The position numbers and the translations under genes are program-made. Below, piece after piece: positions 54,933 to 64,000 of a stretch of 64,000 bases of DNA. Source of the DNA: DASWOJ01 sp964242415 (GTDB lineage: Bacteria; Pseudomonadota; Alphaproteobacteria; Acetobacterales; Acetobacteraceae); NCBI GenBank assembly GCA_964242415.1, contig CAXTAT010000005.1:146381-210380 (forward strand), given 5' to 3'. Each line of letters begins with the position of its first letter. Position 1 is the first letter of the stretch. The notes under the pieces were generated by a model. It worked only from the letters and a program-made list of their open reading frames with translations. It searched no databases and was not told the origin of the DNA.

Positions 54933-55448
54933 TTGCCGCTTCGGACTGGGTAGCACACGCGCAAAGCCTGCTTGCGTCCCGTTCAGACCCTAGCGCGACG
55001 CAACCGTCGCAGATTGAGCTTCGCCGTGCTGCCTCGGCCGCCTACTACGGGCTATTCCATGCGCTGGCTCTGGCTGGCTCAAGCGCCTTCGCGGGCGGTG
55101 GCGAGCGGCTGCGTTTCCAAGCGACACGCGCGTTCAGCCACACAGCCATGTGTAAGGTTTGCGGAGCCTACGTCCGCTCGCCCCTGAAACCGTTCCCGGT
55201 CGGCTGTGAGCATCTAAACGCACAGCCGCCAAGCCCCGAGCTGATCGTGGTGGCACAGGCGTTCGAACTTTTGCAGGAGAACAGGTTCATCGCCGACTAC
55301 GACCTGCTTGCCACGTTCGGGTTTGAGGATGCGGAGCGCCTTGTCGAGCTTGCCGAAGCGGCCCTGACCGCGCTTGACGCCGTGCAGACCCGCCCAGAAA
55401 CCACCATCTTCCTCACAGCCCTGCTGCTCGCCGACCGCTGGACCCGCC

Positions 55449-55456
<8 letters not shown>
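54929..55456 (+). CDS. HEPN-like domain protein
   Basis: A 175 aa all-helical protein. The block IELRRAASAAYYGLFHALAL matches the RRAxSTAYYALFH signature of uncharacterised HEPN-like proteins, and ATRAFSHTAMCKVC aligns with their RALxH segment. Many HEPN proteins are RNases in toxin systems using an Rx4-6H motif; here RAFSH has only three residues between R and H, so catalysis is not assured. GTG start; it ends 8 bp inside radA. Confidence 0.65.
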
Positions 55457-56840
<1,384 letters not shown>

Positions 56841-56846
56841 CCACGC

Positions 56847-57668
56847 ATGATCCTCGAATCCATCCACATCTACCCCGTGAAGGCCCTGCGCGGCGTCTCC
56901 GTGCCGGCCGCCACCGTGGACCCCTGCGGCCTGCAAGGCGACCGCCGCTGGATGGTGGTGGACCCCGCCGGCCGCTACCTGACCCAGCGCGACCTGCCCG
57001 GCATGGCCCGCATCCTGGCCGCCCCCGCCGCAGGGGACGCCATGGACGGCGCCATCGTGCTGTCCATGCACGGCGCGGACCCGCTGCACGTCCCGGTGCC
57101 GACCGCCACTCCCCCAGCGCCCGTCGTGGTCTGGCGCGACCGCGTCCCCGCCCGCAACGCCGGGGACGCCGCCGCCGCCTGGCTGACCGCCGCCCTGGGC
57201 CGCCCCTGCCGCCTGGTCCACCTGTCCGACCCGGCCGCCCGGCCAGTGGACCCCGCCTACGGCCGCCCCGGCGACCGGGTGAGCTTCGCCGACGGCTTCC
57301 CCCTGCTGGCGGTGAACACCGCCTCGCTGGACGACCTGAACGCACGCCTGGCGCAGCCGGTGCCGGTCGCGCGGTTCCGCTCCAACCTGGTGGTGTCCGG
57401 CGCGGCGCCCTGGGCGGAGGACGGCTGGCGGCACCTGCACGTCGGCCACATCGCCTTCCGCGCCGTGAAGCCCTGCACCCGCTGCATCGTCATCACCACC
57501 GACCAGGACACCGGCGCCCGCGCCCCGGACCGCGAGCCGCTGCGCACCCTGGCCAGCCTCCGGGGGAACGCGGACCGCCGGGCGCTGTTCGGGCAGAACC
57601 TGGTGCCGGACACCCCCGGGCGGATCACCGTGGGAATGCCGGTTGCAGCGCAGCCCGGCGCAGGGTAG
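56847..57668 (+). CDS. MOSC domain protein
   Basis: A 273 aa protein with an N-terminal MOSC beta-barrel domain (ESIHIYPVKALRGVSV ... GLQGDRRWMVVD) and a C-terminal MOSC sulfur-carrier domain with the conserved Cys in VKPCTRCIVITTDQ. It resembles YcbX/mARC proteins, which bind molybdenum cofactor and reduce N-hydroxylated substrates. It is 6 bp behind radA and leads a Mo-related trio. Confidence 0.88.
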   Translation: MILESIHIYPVKALRGVSVPAATVDPCGLQGDRRWMVVDPAGRYLTQRDLPGMARILAAPAAGDAMDGAIVLSMHGADPLHVPVPTATPPAPVVVWRDRVPARNAGDAAAAWLTAALGRPCRLVHLSDPAARPVDPAYGRPGDRVSFADGFPLLAVNTASLDDLNARLAQPVPVARFRSNLVVSGAAPWAEDGWRHLHVGHIAFRAVKPCTRCIVITTDQDTGARAPDREPLRTLASLRGNADRRALFGQNLVPDTPGRITVGMPVAAQPGAG

Positions 57669-57757
57669 CGCAGGCAACCAGCGGCGGCCCCGGCACGTTT
57701 CACGCGGCTACTGCGGACGACGGGACGCCCGACGCCGGCACAAGGAGGACGCAGGAC

Positions 57758-57967
57758 ATGAACAAGCTGAGCGCGCGCAACCAGATCAAGGGCCGCATCA
57801 CCACGGTCGAGAAGGGCCAGACCACCGGCCACGTCCACATCGACATCGGCGGCGGCGTCACCATCCACTCCTCGATCACCAACGAGGCCATCGACGACCT
57901 GCAGCTCAAGGTCGGGGATGAGGCATATGCGGTAATCAAGTCCTCCGACGTGATGGTGGGCAAGTAG
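57758..57967 (+). CDS. Molybdopterin-binding protein, TOBE/Mop domain
   Basis: A 69 aa single TOBE domain: MNKLSARNQIKGRITTVEKG, then HVHIDIGGGVTIHSSITNEA and a C-terminal AYAVIKSSDVMVGK. Free Mop proteins store or buffer molybdate as oligomers. A strong AAGGAGGACG lies upstream of the ATG. It lies 89 bp downstream of the MOSC gene. Confidence 0.92.
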   Translation: MNKLSARNQIKGRITTVEKGQTTGHVHIDIGGGVTIHSSITNEAIDDLQLKVGDEAYAVIKSSDVMVGK

Positions 57968-57970
57968 GCC

Positions 57971-58468
57971 ATGCGGCGCCGGGATCGGCTGGCCGGCCTG
58001 CTGCTGGCATCGCTGGCCACCTGGCCGGCCCAGGCCCAGTCGCCGGACGGCAAGCCCGCGCCCAGCCTCACCATTGCCGGCCGGGTCGAACACCCCCGCA
58101 CGGTGACGCTGGCGGAGCTGCAAGCCATGCCAGCCGCGACGGTGGAGCTGGACAGCACCACCAGCAAGGGCGTGGAGCACGTGAAGTACACGGGTCCGCT
58201 GCTATGGACCCTGATGCAGGCGGCGCATCCGGTGGACGACCCCTCCGGCGGCAACACCGCACTGCAGCACACCATGCTGGCGCGTGGGCAGGATGGCTAC
58301 GCCATCGCGCTGTCCCTCGGCGAGATCGACCCGCGGATGGAGGGCAAGCCGGTGCTGGTCGCCGTCACGCGGGACGGGGAATCGGTGAACTACTTGCGGC
58401 TGGTAGTGCCCGGCGACGTTCATGCGGCGCGCAGCGTACGGGATTTAGCCTCCATCGACGTTCGCTAG
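57971..58468 (+). CDS. Secreted molybdopterin-dependent oxidoreductase-like domain protein
   Basis: A 165 aa protein with a signal peptide (RRRDRLAGLLLASLATWPAQA). The mature part follows the sulfite-oxidase-type Mo-binding domain: LTIAGRVEHPRTVTLAELQAMP, YTGPLLWTLMQAA, DGYAIALSLGEIDP and LRLVVPGDVHAARSVRDLASI. It lacks the cofactor Cys of true sulfite oxidases and is short, so it may be an adaptor or a degenerate domain. 3 bp behind the Mop gene. Confidence 0.75.
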   Translation: MRRRDRLAGLLLASLATWPAQAQSPDGKPAPSLTIAGRVEHPRTVTLAELQAMPAATVELDSTTSKGVEHVKYTGPLLWTLMQAAHPVDDPSGGNTALQHTMLARGQDGYAIALSLGEIDPRMEGKPVLVAVTRDGESVNYLRLVVPGDVHAARSVRDLASIDVR

Positions 58469-58574
58469 CCTTCTGGCTCCCCAAGGCCGCCGCGGCAATC
58501 ATGCCAACCGCCCGTTGCCTCGCCCAGATCGCCCATCCCCCCGTCCGTCATCGCCCCGCTAGTCATCGCCCCAT

Positions 58575-58617
58575 CAGTCATTGCGAGGAGCGCTTGCGAC
58601 GCGGCAATCCAGGGGGT
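58575..58617. repeat. Single arm of a family-2 repeat
   Basis: GTCATTGCGAGGAGCGC...GACGCGGCAATCCAGG. Only one arm is obvious. It sits in the 220 bp convergent gap between the Mo-domain gene and the P450 gene. Confidence 0.5.
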
Positions 58618-58688
58618 GCAAAACCGAAACCGGCTAGCAACGCCAGCAACCGATCAAGCAACCAACCGCACCCAAGGCCAGTCCAGCA

Positions 58689-60152
58689 TCAGCCCGCCCG
58701 CGCCCTAAGCTTCATGCGAAGCCCAACCGGCGCCATGGTAAAGTCCAACCGCTCATGCGGCGGCGCGCCACTCTCAGTCCCAACCTCAACCAGCTCATAA
58801 TTGCGCGCGATGGTCGCCAGCACCATCCGCATCTCAAGCCCAGCCAAATACCGCCCAGGACAAATCCGCGGCCCGGCGCCGAACGGCATCGACGCCATCG
58901 TCACCCCCCGGTTGCCGGCATCCGCACCCGGATCACTGCCCCCCGCCGCCGCGCGCCAGCGCGACGGCCGGAACTCGGCGGCGTCCGCCACGATGCTCGC
59001 GTCCACCACCCCGCTGCGCAGCAGGCACAACACGACCGTCCCAGCCGGCAGCGCGATGCCGTCAACCTCGGTCGGCGCGTTGTTCTCGACATACATGATC
59101 GGCCCCACCGGCCGCAGCCGCATCGACTCGCTCGAGCAGTCGTCGATCGCCGTCAGTTCGCCCGCCGCCTGGATGCTCTGCGGCACGGGATCGTCCCCAA
59201 GCAACGCATCCACCTCATCCACCACCGTACGCCAAGCCGCGGGATGCGTGTGCAGGAGGTACAAGCTCCACGCCAGGGTATTCGCCGTCGTGTCCTCCCC
59301 GGCCAGCAGGATCGTGAACACGTTGCCCGCCACCTCCGCTTCGCTGAGCATTCTGCCGTCGGCATCCCGCGCCGTCAGCATCGCCTCCAGCAGGTTGGTC
59401 GGCTGCCCGGCAAGCCCGGGGTTCTGCGCGATGCGTTCCCGGGCGGCTTGGATGAAGCTGTCCACCGCGGCATGCACGGCAGCAACGTGCCGGTCGAAGG
59501 CGTAGTCCGCTGGCAGCCTGACATAGCGCCACAGCGGGAACGGCGAGTTCATCCGGCGCATCACCGTCGGAAACACGTTGTCCAGGTTCTCCTGCAGGGT
59601 CCCGTGGGTCTGGTGCAGGGTGTTCACGTCGATCCCGAACGCCAGGCTCGCCGTCACATCGATCGTGTAGCGCATCAGCATGGCCTGCAGGTCAATCCAC
59701 GAGCCGGCGCGGGCCGCCGCGTCCAGCCGCTCCTTCAACCGCTCCGTCATCAGCTTGACCAGCGGGAAGTAGCGCTTTAGGTGGCTAGGCGTGAAGGCCG
59801 CGGTAATCAGCCGCCGCTGCTGCCGCCAGGAATCGCCCTCGGCCGTGAACAGGCCGTTGACGCCCATCTCATGCGCCACCGCCTGCATTGTCCCAAGACG
59901 GCGCCAGCCCTCGGGCCGGTCGCGCAGGATGCCGGCGATCAGGTCCGGCCGCGCCACCACCAGGGCATCGCGCGGTCCCATCCGCAGTCGGTAGAGCGGA
60001 CCATAGATCCTAGCCCAGCCTTCGAGCTGCTCATGGAAGTGCGGTAGGTCGAGCTGGAGCAGGTTCCCCAGCACCGGCCATCCCCGGGGTCCCACGAGGT
60101 CGGCAACCCGCCTCGCCGTTGCCGGGGACGCATGATCTGTCGCGGCTCCCAT
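58689..60152 (-). CDS. Cytochrome P450
   Basis: Soluble bacterial P450 of 487 aa. The I-helix oxygen-binding motif is LLAGEDTTANTLAW, the K-helix ExxR is ESMR (SSESMRLRP), and the haem loop is PFGAGPRICPGRYLAGLEM with the axial Cys. The N-terminus PRGWPVLGNLLQLD is the usual proline-rich hinge. The ATG at 60152 follows AGGAGGGAGAGC. No ferredoxin or reductase is adjacent; the substrate is unknown. Confidence 0.93.
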   Translation of the reverse strand: MGAATDHASPATARRVADLVGPRGWPVLGNLLQLDLPHFHEQLEGWARIYGPLYRLRMGPRDALVVARPDLIAGILRDRPEGWRRLGTMQAVAHEMGVNGLFTAEGDSWRQQRRLITAAFTPSHLKRYFPLVKLMTERLKERLDAAARAGSWIDLQAMLMRYTIDVTASLAFGIDVNTLHQTHGTLQENLDNVFPTVMRRMNSPFPLWRYVRLPADYAFDRHVAAVHAAVDSFIQAARERIAQNPGLAGQPTNLLEAMLTARDADGRMLSEAEVAGNVFTILLAGEDTTANTLAWSLYLLHTHPAAWRTVVDEVDALLGDDPVPQSIQAAGELTAIDDCSSESMRLRPVGPIMYVENNAPTEVDGIALPAGTVVLCLLRSGVVDASIVADAAEFRPSRWRAAAGGSDPGADAGNRGVTMASMPFGAGPRICPGRYLAGLEMRMVLATIARNYELVEVGTESGAPPHERLDFTMAPVGLRMKLRARAG

Positions 60153-60569
60153 GATGCTCTCCCTCCTGCGTTGCCAACCTGGATATCTGGACGCACAGAA
60201 TATTACGCAAAGATAACTAAAACCGGCGCAGCCGTCCAGTGTTGGGGCTTGCGCCGGAGCCGAGCGCATCGCCGCCTCCCGTCAGACAGGGCTGGCGCAC
60301 CAGGGCATGTCCGGACCAAGCGGCTTCGGTCGAGCCGAACAGATGCCCGCAGAAACCGTCGTTCCCCACCCCCCTCGCTCCCAATGTCCCAAGGCACCCC
60401 CGCCGCCGTCCAGTCATGGGCCACGCCGCCCCCGCAAGATCAAGATTGCGAGAACTCGGACCCGCCGCAGCCGCACGGCCGGTCCCGGCGCACCGTCATC
60501 AATAAGTCATCATTTGCCCGAATCCACCAAGGGCGGCTATACCCCGGCCATCATGGCCTGGGCGAATAG
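60153..60569. other. Divergent gap between P450 and cvpA
   Basis: 417 bp with no gene or repeat I can support. Must contain the promoters for the P450 gene and the cvpA-purF operon. Confidence 0.4.
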
Positions 60570-61151
60570 ATGAACTGGGTGGACCTCGTCGTCCTGGCCA
60601 TCGTGCTCGTGTCCGGCCTGCTGGCCGTGATGCGCGGCCTGGTGCGGGAGGTGCTGGGCATCGCCGCCTGGGTCGCCGCCGCCGTCCTCGCCTACAAGGC
60701 CATGCCCTACGTCGCCCCCTGGACCCGCCAGCAGGTCACCGATCCCGGCGTGGGCGACGTGCTCGCCCTGGGCGGCGTGTTCCTGGTCGCACTCATCATC
60801 CTCTGGTTCGTCGTCGGAGTCATCGGCGGCCTGGTGCGCGACTCGGCGCTCGGCAGCCTCGACCGCACATTGGGGCTAGTATTCGGACTGGCCCGGGGTG
60901 CAGTGCTGGTGTGCGCCGCCTACATATTGGCTGGCTTCGTCATCCCGCCCGACAACTGGCCGCCGCCGGTGCGGGAGGCGCGGTCGCTGACCCCCGCCTA
61001 CGAGGGCGCCGCATGGCTGGCCAGCCAGTTGCCGACGCCCTACCGGCCCGCCGTCCTCAAGCCCCCTGCCGGGCGGACCACAACGGCGTCGGACCTGATG
61101 CGCGCCACCCCGGCCGGCCGGGCGATGTCCCCCCCGCCGGTCCGGGATTAG
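60570..61151 (+). CDS. cvpA: CvpA family membrane protein
   Basis: A 193 aa protein with four membrane segments: WVDLVVLAIVLVSGLLAVMRG (the conserved D and RG are typical), VLGIAAWVAAAVLAY, LGGVFLVALIILWFVVGVIGG, and LGLVFGLARGAVLVCAAYILAG. The cytosolic C-terminus is Pro-rich. CvpA is linked to colicin V export and envelope stress. It lies 9 bp upstream of purF, the usual order. Confidence 0.92.
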   Translation: MNWVDLVVLAIVLVSGLLAVMRGLVREVLGIAAWVAAAVLAYKAMPYVAPWTRQQVTDPGVGDVLALGGVFLVALIILWFVVGVIGGLVRDSALGSLDRTLGLVFGLARGAVLVCAAYILAGFVIPPDNWPPPVREARSLTPAYEGAAWLASQLPTPYRPAVLKPPAGRTTTASDLMRATPAGRAMSPPPVRD

Positions 61152-61160
61152 GAGTAAGCC

Positions 61161-62627
61161 ATGGTCCTCACCGAAGCCGATCTGCAAGACGACAAGCTGC
61201 ACGAGGAGTGCGGCGTCTTCGGCGTCTGGAACGTGTCCGACTCCGCCGCCGTCACCGCCCTCGGCCTGCACGCCCTGCAGCACCGCGGCCAGGAGGCCAC
61301 CGGCATCGTCAGCTACGACGGCAGCCGCTTCCACAGCCACCGCGGCCTGGGCCTGGTCGGCGACAACTTCAGCAGCGCCAAGGTCATCGCCTCGCTGCCC
61401 GGCGCCAACGCCATCGGCCACAACCGCTACGCCACCACCGGCGAGACCATTCTCCGGAATGTGCAGCCCCTGTATGCCGACTTCGAGTTTGGCGGCTTCG
61501 CGGTGGCCCACAACGGCAACCTGACCAACGCCAACGCCCTGCACCGCGCCCTGGTCCGCCGCGGGTGCCTGTTCCAAAGCACCACCGACAGCGAGGTGTT
61601 CGTCCACCTGATCGCCATCAGCCTGTACTCCACCGTCGTGGACCGCCTGATCGACGCCCTGAAGCAGGTGGTCGGCGCCTACTCCCTCGTCGCGCTGTCC
61701 AACGCCGCCATGATGGGCGTGCGCGACCCCATGGGCGTCCGCCCCCTCATCCTGGGCCGCATCGGCAACGAGGGCACCGGCGGCTGGGTCCTGGCCAGCG
61801 AAACCTGCGCGCTCGACATCGTCGGCGCCGAGTTCATCCGCGACGTGGAACCCGGCGAGATCGTCGTCATCAACGACCAGGGCGTCCACAGCATCAAGCC
61901 GTTCGGCCCGGGCAAAAGCCGGTTCTGCGTGTTCGAGTACATCTACTTCGCCCGCCCCGACTCCGTCATGGAGGGCACCCCCGTCTATGACGCCCGCAAG
62001 TCCATCGGCGCCGAGCTGGCCCGCGAAAGCCACATCGACGCCGACGTGATCGTCCCCGTCCCCGACAGCGGCGTCCCCGCCGCCATGGGCTTCAGCGCCG
62101 AGAGCGGCATCCCCTTCGAGCTGGGCATCATCCGCAACCACTACGTCGGCCGCACCTTCATCGAACCCACCGACAGCATCCGCAACCTCGGCGTGAAGCT
62201 GAAGCACTCGGCCAACCGCACCGTCATCAAGGGCAAGCGGGTGATCCTGGTCGATGACAGCATCGTCCGCGGCACCACCAGCCGAAAAATCGTCGAGATG
62301 GTGCGCGCCGCCGGCGCGGCGGAGGTGCACATGCGTATCTCCTCGCCGCCGACCACGCACTCCTGCTTCTACGGCATCGACACGCCCGAGCGCGGCAAGC
62401 TGCTGGCCGCCCGGCACAGCGTGGCCGAGATGGCCGGGCTGATCGGCGCCGACAGCCTGGCCTTCGTGTCGCTGGACGGCCTGTATCGCGCGCTGGGCAA
62501 GCCGAACCGCGACGTGGCCCGGCCGCACTACTGCGACGCCTGCTTCACCGGCGAGTACCCCATCCCCCTGCCGGACATGACGGACAACGCCGACCGCCAA
62601 CTGAGCCTGCTGACCGAGATGCACTGA
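61161..62627 (+). CDS. purF: Amidophosphoribosyltransferase
   Basis: First committed enzyme of purine synthesis, 488 aa. The propeptide is followed by the glutaminase nucleophile Cys17 (HEECGVFGVWN). PRPP loop VILVDDSIVRGTTSRK and the Fe-S/structural Cys residues (HSCFYGIDTP, HYCDACFTGEYP) suggest the [4Fe-4S] type. The tail after the stop is duplicated in a 29 bp tandem repeat. Confidence 0.97.
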   Translation: MVLTEADLQDDKLHEECGVFGVWNVSDSAAVTALGLHALQHRGQEATGIVSYDGSRFHSHRGLGLVGDNFSSAKVIASLPGANAIGHNRYATTGETILRNVQPLYADFEFGGFAVAHNGNLTNANALHRALVRRGCLFQSTTDSEVFVHLIAISLYSTVVDRLIDALKQVVGAYSLVALSNAAMMGVRDPMGVRPLILGRIGNEGTGGWVLASETCALDIVGAEFIRDVEPGEIVVINDQGVHSIKPFGPGKSRFCVFEYIYFARPDSVMEGTPVYDARKSIGAELARESHIDADVIVPVPDSGVPAAMGFSAESGIPFELGIIRNHYVGRTFIEPTDSIRNLGVKLKHSANRTVIKGKRVILVDDSIVRGTTSRKIVEMVRAAGAAEVHMRISSPPTTHSCFYGIDTPERGKLLAARHSVAEMAGLIGADSLAFVSLDGLYRALGKPNRDVARPHYCDACFTGEYPIPLPDMTDNADRQLSLLTEMH

Positions 62628-62677
62628 TGCCCACCCTGCCCCGGCCGGTGCACTGATGCCTACCCTGGCCGGGTCGG
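62620..62677. repeat. 29 bp tandem duplication over the purF stop and SDR start
   Basis: TGCACTGATGCCCACCCTG (62620 on) recurs at 62649 as TGCACTGATGCCTACCCTG, with GCCGG following in both. Each copy contains a TGATG. The first copy's ATG opens only a nine-codon frame, so the second (62656) is the SDR start. Confidence 0.8.
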
Positions 62678-63357
62678 TGGCGCTGGTCACCGGCGCCAGC
62701 CGCGGCATCGGCGCCGCCGTAGCCGTCGAGTTGGCCCGGCGCGGCGCCCACGTCGTGCTGATCGCCCGCACCCAAGGCGGCCTGGAGGAAACCGACGACG
62801 CCGTCCGCGCCGTAGGCGGCAAGGCGACGCTGCTGCCGCTGGACCTGAAGGACGGCGCCGGACTGGACCCAATCGGCCCCACCCTGTTCGACCGCTTCGG
62901 CCGGCTGGACATCCTGGTGCACAACGCCGGCGCCTTGGGCAAGCTCACCCCCGTGCCGCATATCACGCCGGGCGACTGGGACACCGTGGTGGGCGTCAAC
63001 TTGGCCGCCGCCTGGCGGCTAATCCGCAGTTGCGCCCCCCTGCTGCAGGCCGCACCGGCGGGGCGCGCGGTGTTCGTGACCACCGGTGTCGTCGCCGCGC
63101 CGCATGCCTACTGGGGCGCCTACGGGGCGACCAAGGCCGGCATGGAGCACCTGGTGCTGACCTGGGCCGCCGAGGTCGCCACCACACGCCTGCGCGTCAA
63201 CCTGTTCGACCCCGGCATCGTCGCCACCCGTATGCGGACCGAGGCCATGCCCGGCGAGCGTCCCGACGCCCTGGCCAAGCCAGCCGACGTGGCCGGACCA
63301 TTGGCGGACCTATGCGAGCCCACCCTGACGGCAAACGCCCAAGTCGTCCGCATCTAA
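62656..63357 (+). CDS. Short-chain dehydrogenase/reductase
   Basis: SDR of 233 aa: VTGASRGIGAAVAVELA (cofactor), LVHNAGALGKL, VTTGVVAAPHAYWGAYGATKAG (Tyr/Lys; the usual Ser is Thr/Gly-flanked). The family is often found behind purF in alphaproteobacteria as an uncharacterised oxidoreductase. It probably continues the cvpA-purF operon. Confidence 0.9.
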   Translation: MPTLAGSVALVTGASRGIGAAVAVELARRGAHVVLIARTQGGLEETDDAVRAVGGKATLLPLDLKDGAGLDPIGPTLFDRFGRLDILVHNAGALGKLTPVPHITPGDWDTVVGVNLAAAWRLIRSCAPLLQAAPAGRAVFVTTGVVAAPHAYWGAYGATKAGMEHLVLTWAAEVATTRLRVNLFDPGIVATRMRTEAMPGERPDALAKPADVAGPLADLCEPTLTANAQVVRI

Positions 63358-63362
63358 CACCC

Positions 63363-63495
63363 TTCTCCCTCTCCCTCCGGGAGAGGGCCGGGGTGAGGGA
63401 GGCCGCAAGCACCAAGCCATGCCTGTTCGCACCGTCACCCCGTCTTGCTTCAGCAAGTCGCCCACCTACCCGCCCCTCTCCCTGCGGGATAAGCC
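63363..63495. repeat. Family-1 palindromic intergenic repeat
   Basis: Perfect left arm (63363-63399, CCCTCCGGGAGAGGG, GGGGTGAGGG) 5 bp behind the SDR stop. The right arm near 63468-63495 is degenerate (CCCCTCTCCCTGCGGGATAAG) and lies inside the N-terminal codons of the transglycosylase gene. Confidence 0.65.
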
Positions 63496-63964
63496 AGCCC
63501 ACGCTATTGCCGCCCTGAGCCTAATCCTGCTGCTCGCCGCCCCGGCACAGGCGCAACCGGCAGCCCAGTGCGCCCCTGCCCTCCGGGTGGCCGAGCAAGC
63601 CTGGAACACCCCGCCGGGCCTGCTGGAACGCATCGCCCTGGTCGAAAGCGGGCGCCTGCTGCCCAACGGCGCCGTCGCCTGGCCATGGACCATCGACGTA
63701 GCCGGCCGAGGCGCCTACTTCGACACCAAGCCCGCCGCCATCGCCGCCGTGCAGCAGGCGCAGGCCGCGGGCGTGCGCTCCATCGACGTGGGCTGCATGC
63801 AGGTCAACCTGGCGATCCACCCCGGCGCCTTCCGCTCCCTGGACGAGGCGTTCGACCCGGCGGCCAACGCCGCCTACGCCGCCCGCTACCTCACCGCGCT
63901 GTACCGCGAGGCCGGCGATTGGGACCTGGCCGTAGGGCTGTACCACTGTAAGCGTCGGCTGTAG
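63419..63964 (+). CDS. Lytic transglycosylase SLT-domain protein (possibly truncated)
   Basis: A 181 aa protein: a signal peptide (AIAALSLILLLAAPAQAQ) after an odd ~28-residue leader, then a lysozyme-like fold with the catalytic Glu76 (LLERIALVESGRLL), VGCMQVNLAIHPGAF and AARYLTALYREAGDWDLAVGLYH. The fold normally continues with YHS.TP and ~20 more residues; here it ends CKRRL-stop, so it may be truncated or frameshifted. The leader overlaps the right arm of a palindromic repeat. Confidence 0.8.
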   Translation: MPVRTVTPSCFSKSPTYPPLSLRDKPAHAIAALSLILLLAAPAQAQPAAQCAPALRVAEQAWNTPPGLLERIALVESGRLLPNGAVAWPWTIDVAGRGAYFDTKPAAIAAVQQAQAAGVRSIDVGCMQVNLAIHPGAFRSLDEAFDPAANAAYAARYLTALYREAGDWDLAVGLYHCKRRL

Positions 63965-64000
63965 GCCGCGGTTTTGGTTGTCCGGCGCTGGCCTGAGTTG

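Overview
The window is a high-GC chromosomal segment from an alphaproteobacterium. It carries hallmark alphaproteobacterial gene orders: scpA-scpB-tatBC-serS behind argS, a split b'/b pair in the ATP synthase F0 operon, a complex I NDUFS4-type subunit, and rpsF-rpsR-rplI ... dnaB-alr-mlaEF-radA ... cvpA-purF. Gene content and style fit Rhodospirillales, probably Acetobacteraceae; this is inference from synteny. Most of the window is housekeeping, tightly packed, with many 1, 4 or 8 bp start/stop overlaps.

Layout. 1-0.3 kb: 3' end of a metallo-beta-lactamase-fold gene. 0.4-10.2 kb: a ten-gene minus-strand run, dgt-argS-SPOR-nagZ-M50 protease-scpA-scpB-tatB-tatC-serS (tatA absent). 10.6-13.4 kb: erpA, xthA and a soluble HisKA_2 histidine kinase. 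13.5-18.2 kb: an accessory stretch with a DUF2721 membrane protein, a secreted unknown, a xanthine-dehydrogenase remnant, a zinc-ribbon/PstS-like/OmpA fusion and a microbial rhodopsin. 18.2-19.6 kb: pheC-like gene, tRNA-Arg, NDUFS4-like subunit, tRNA-Pro. 19.8-22.3 kb: F0 operon atpI-B-E-b'-b. 22.6-24.6 kb: orphan peptide-binding protein and a small lipoprotein. 24.6-29.2 kb: miaA-ilvB-ilvH-ilvC (minus). 29.2-36.1 kb: serB, epmB-like, efp, suhB-like, then an OmpA / MotA-like / MotB-like trio. 36.3-43.2 kb: metabolic genes (PhyH dioxygenase, MFS-binding protein-SDR operon, SDR, uppP-SGNH hydrolase). 43.2-47 kb: a repeat-rich accessory stretch with an H-NS-like gene, tRNA-Thr, a broken glutamine amidotransferase and a GNAT. 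47.1-58.5 kb: ribosomal proteins, cfa, dnaB, alr, mlaEF, an uncharacterised two-gene HEPN-like module, radA and a molybdenum-themed trio. 58.7-64 kb: cytochrome P450, cvpA-purF, SDR and a lytic transglycosylase.

Most unusual items. The rhodopsin keeps the Schiff-base lysine and proton-acceptor Asp but has Ala where proton pumps carry the donor carboxylate, and Asn where the proteorhodopsin/xanthorhodopsin His sits. Two families of roughly 70-160 bp palindromic repeats fill the gene gaps; one sits directly behind stop codons, and its well-formed arm is the one facing a gene end. A HEPN-like pair is spliced, with overlapping reading frames, into the conserved mlaF-radA interval. No CRISPR array, rRNA, transposase or prophage was seen.
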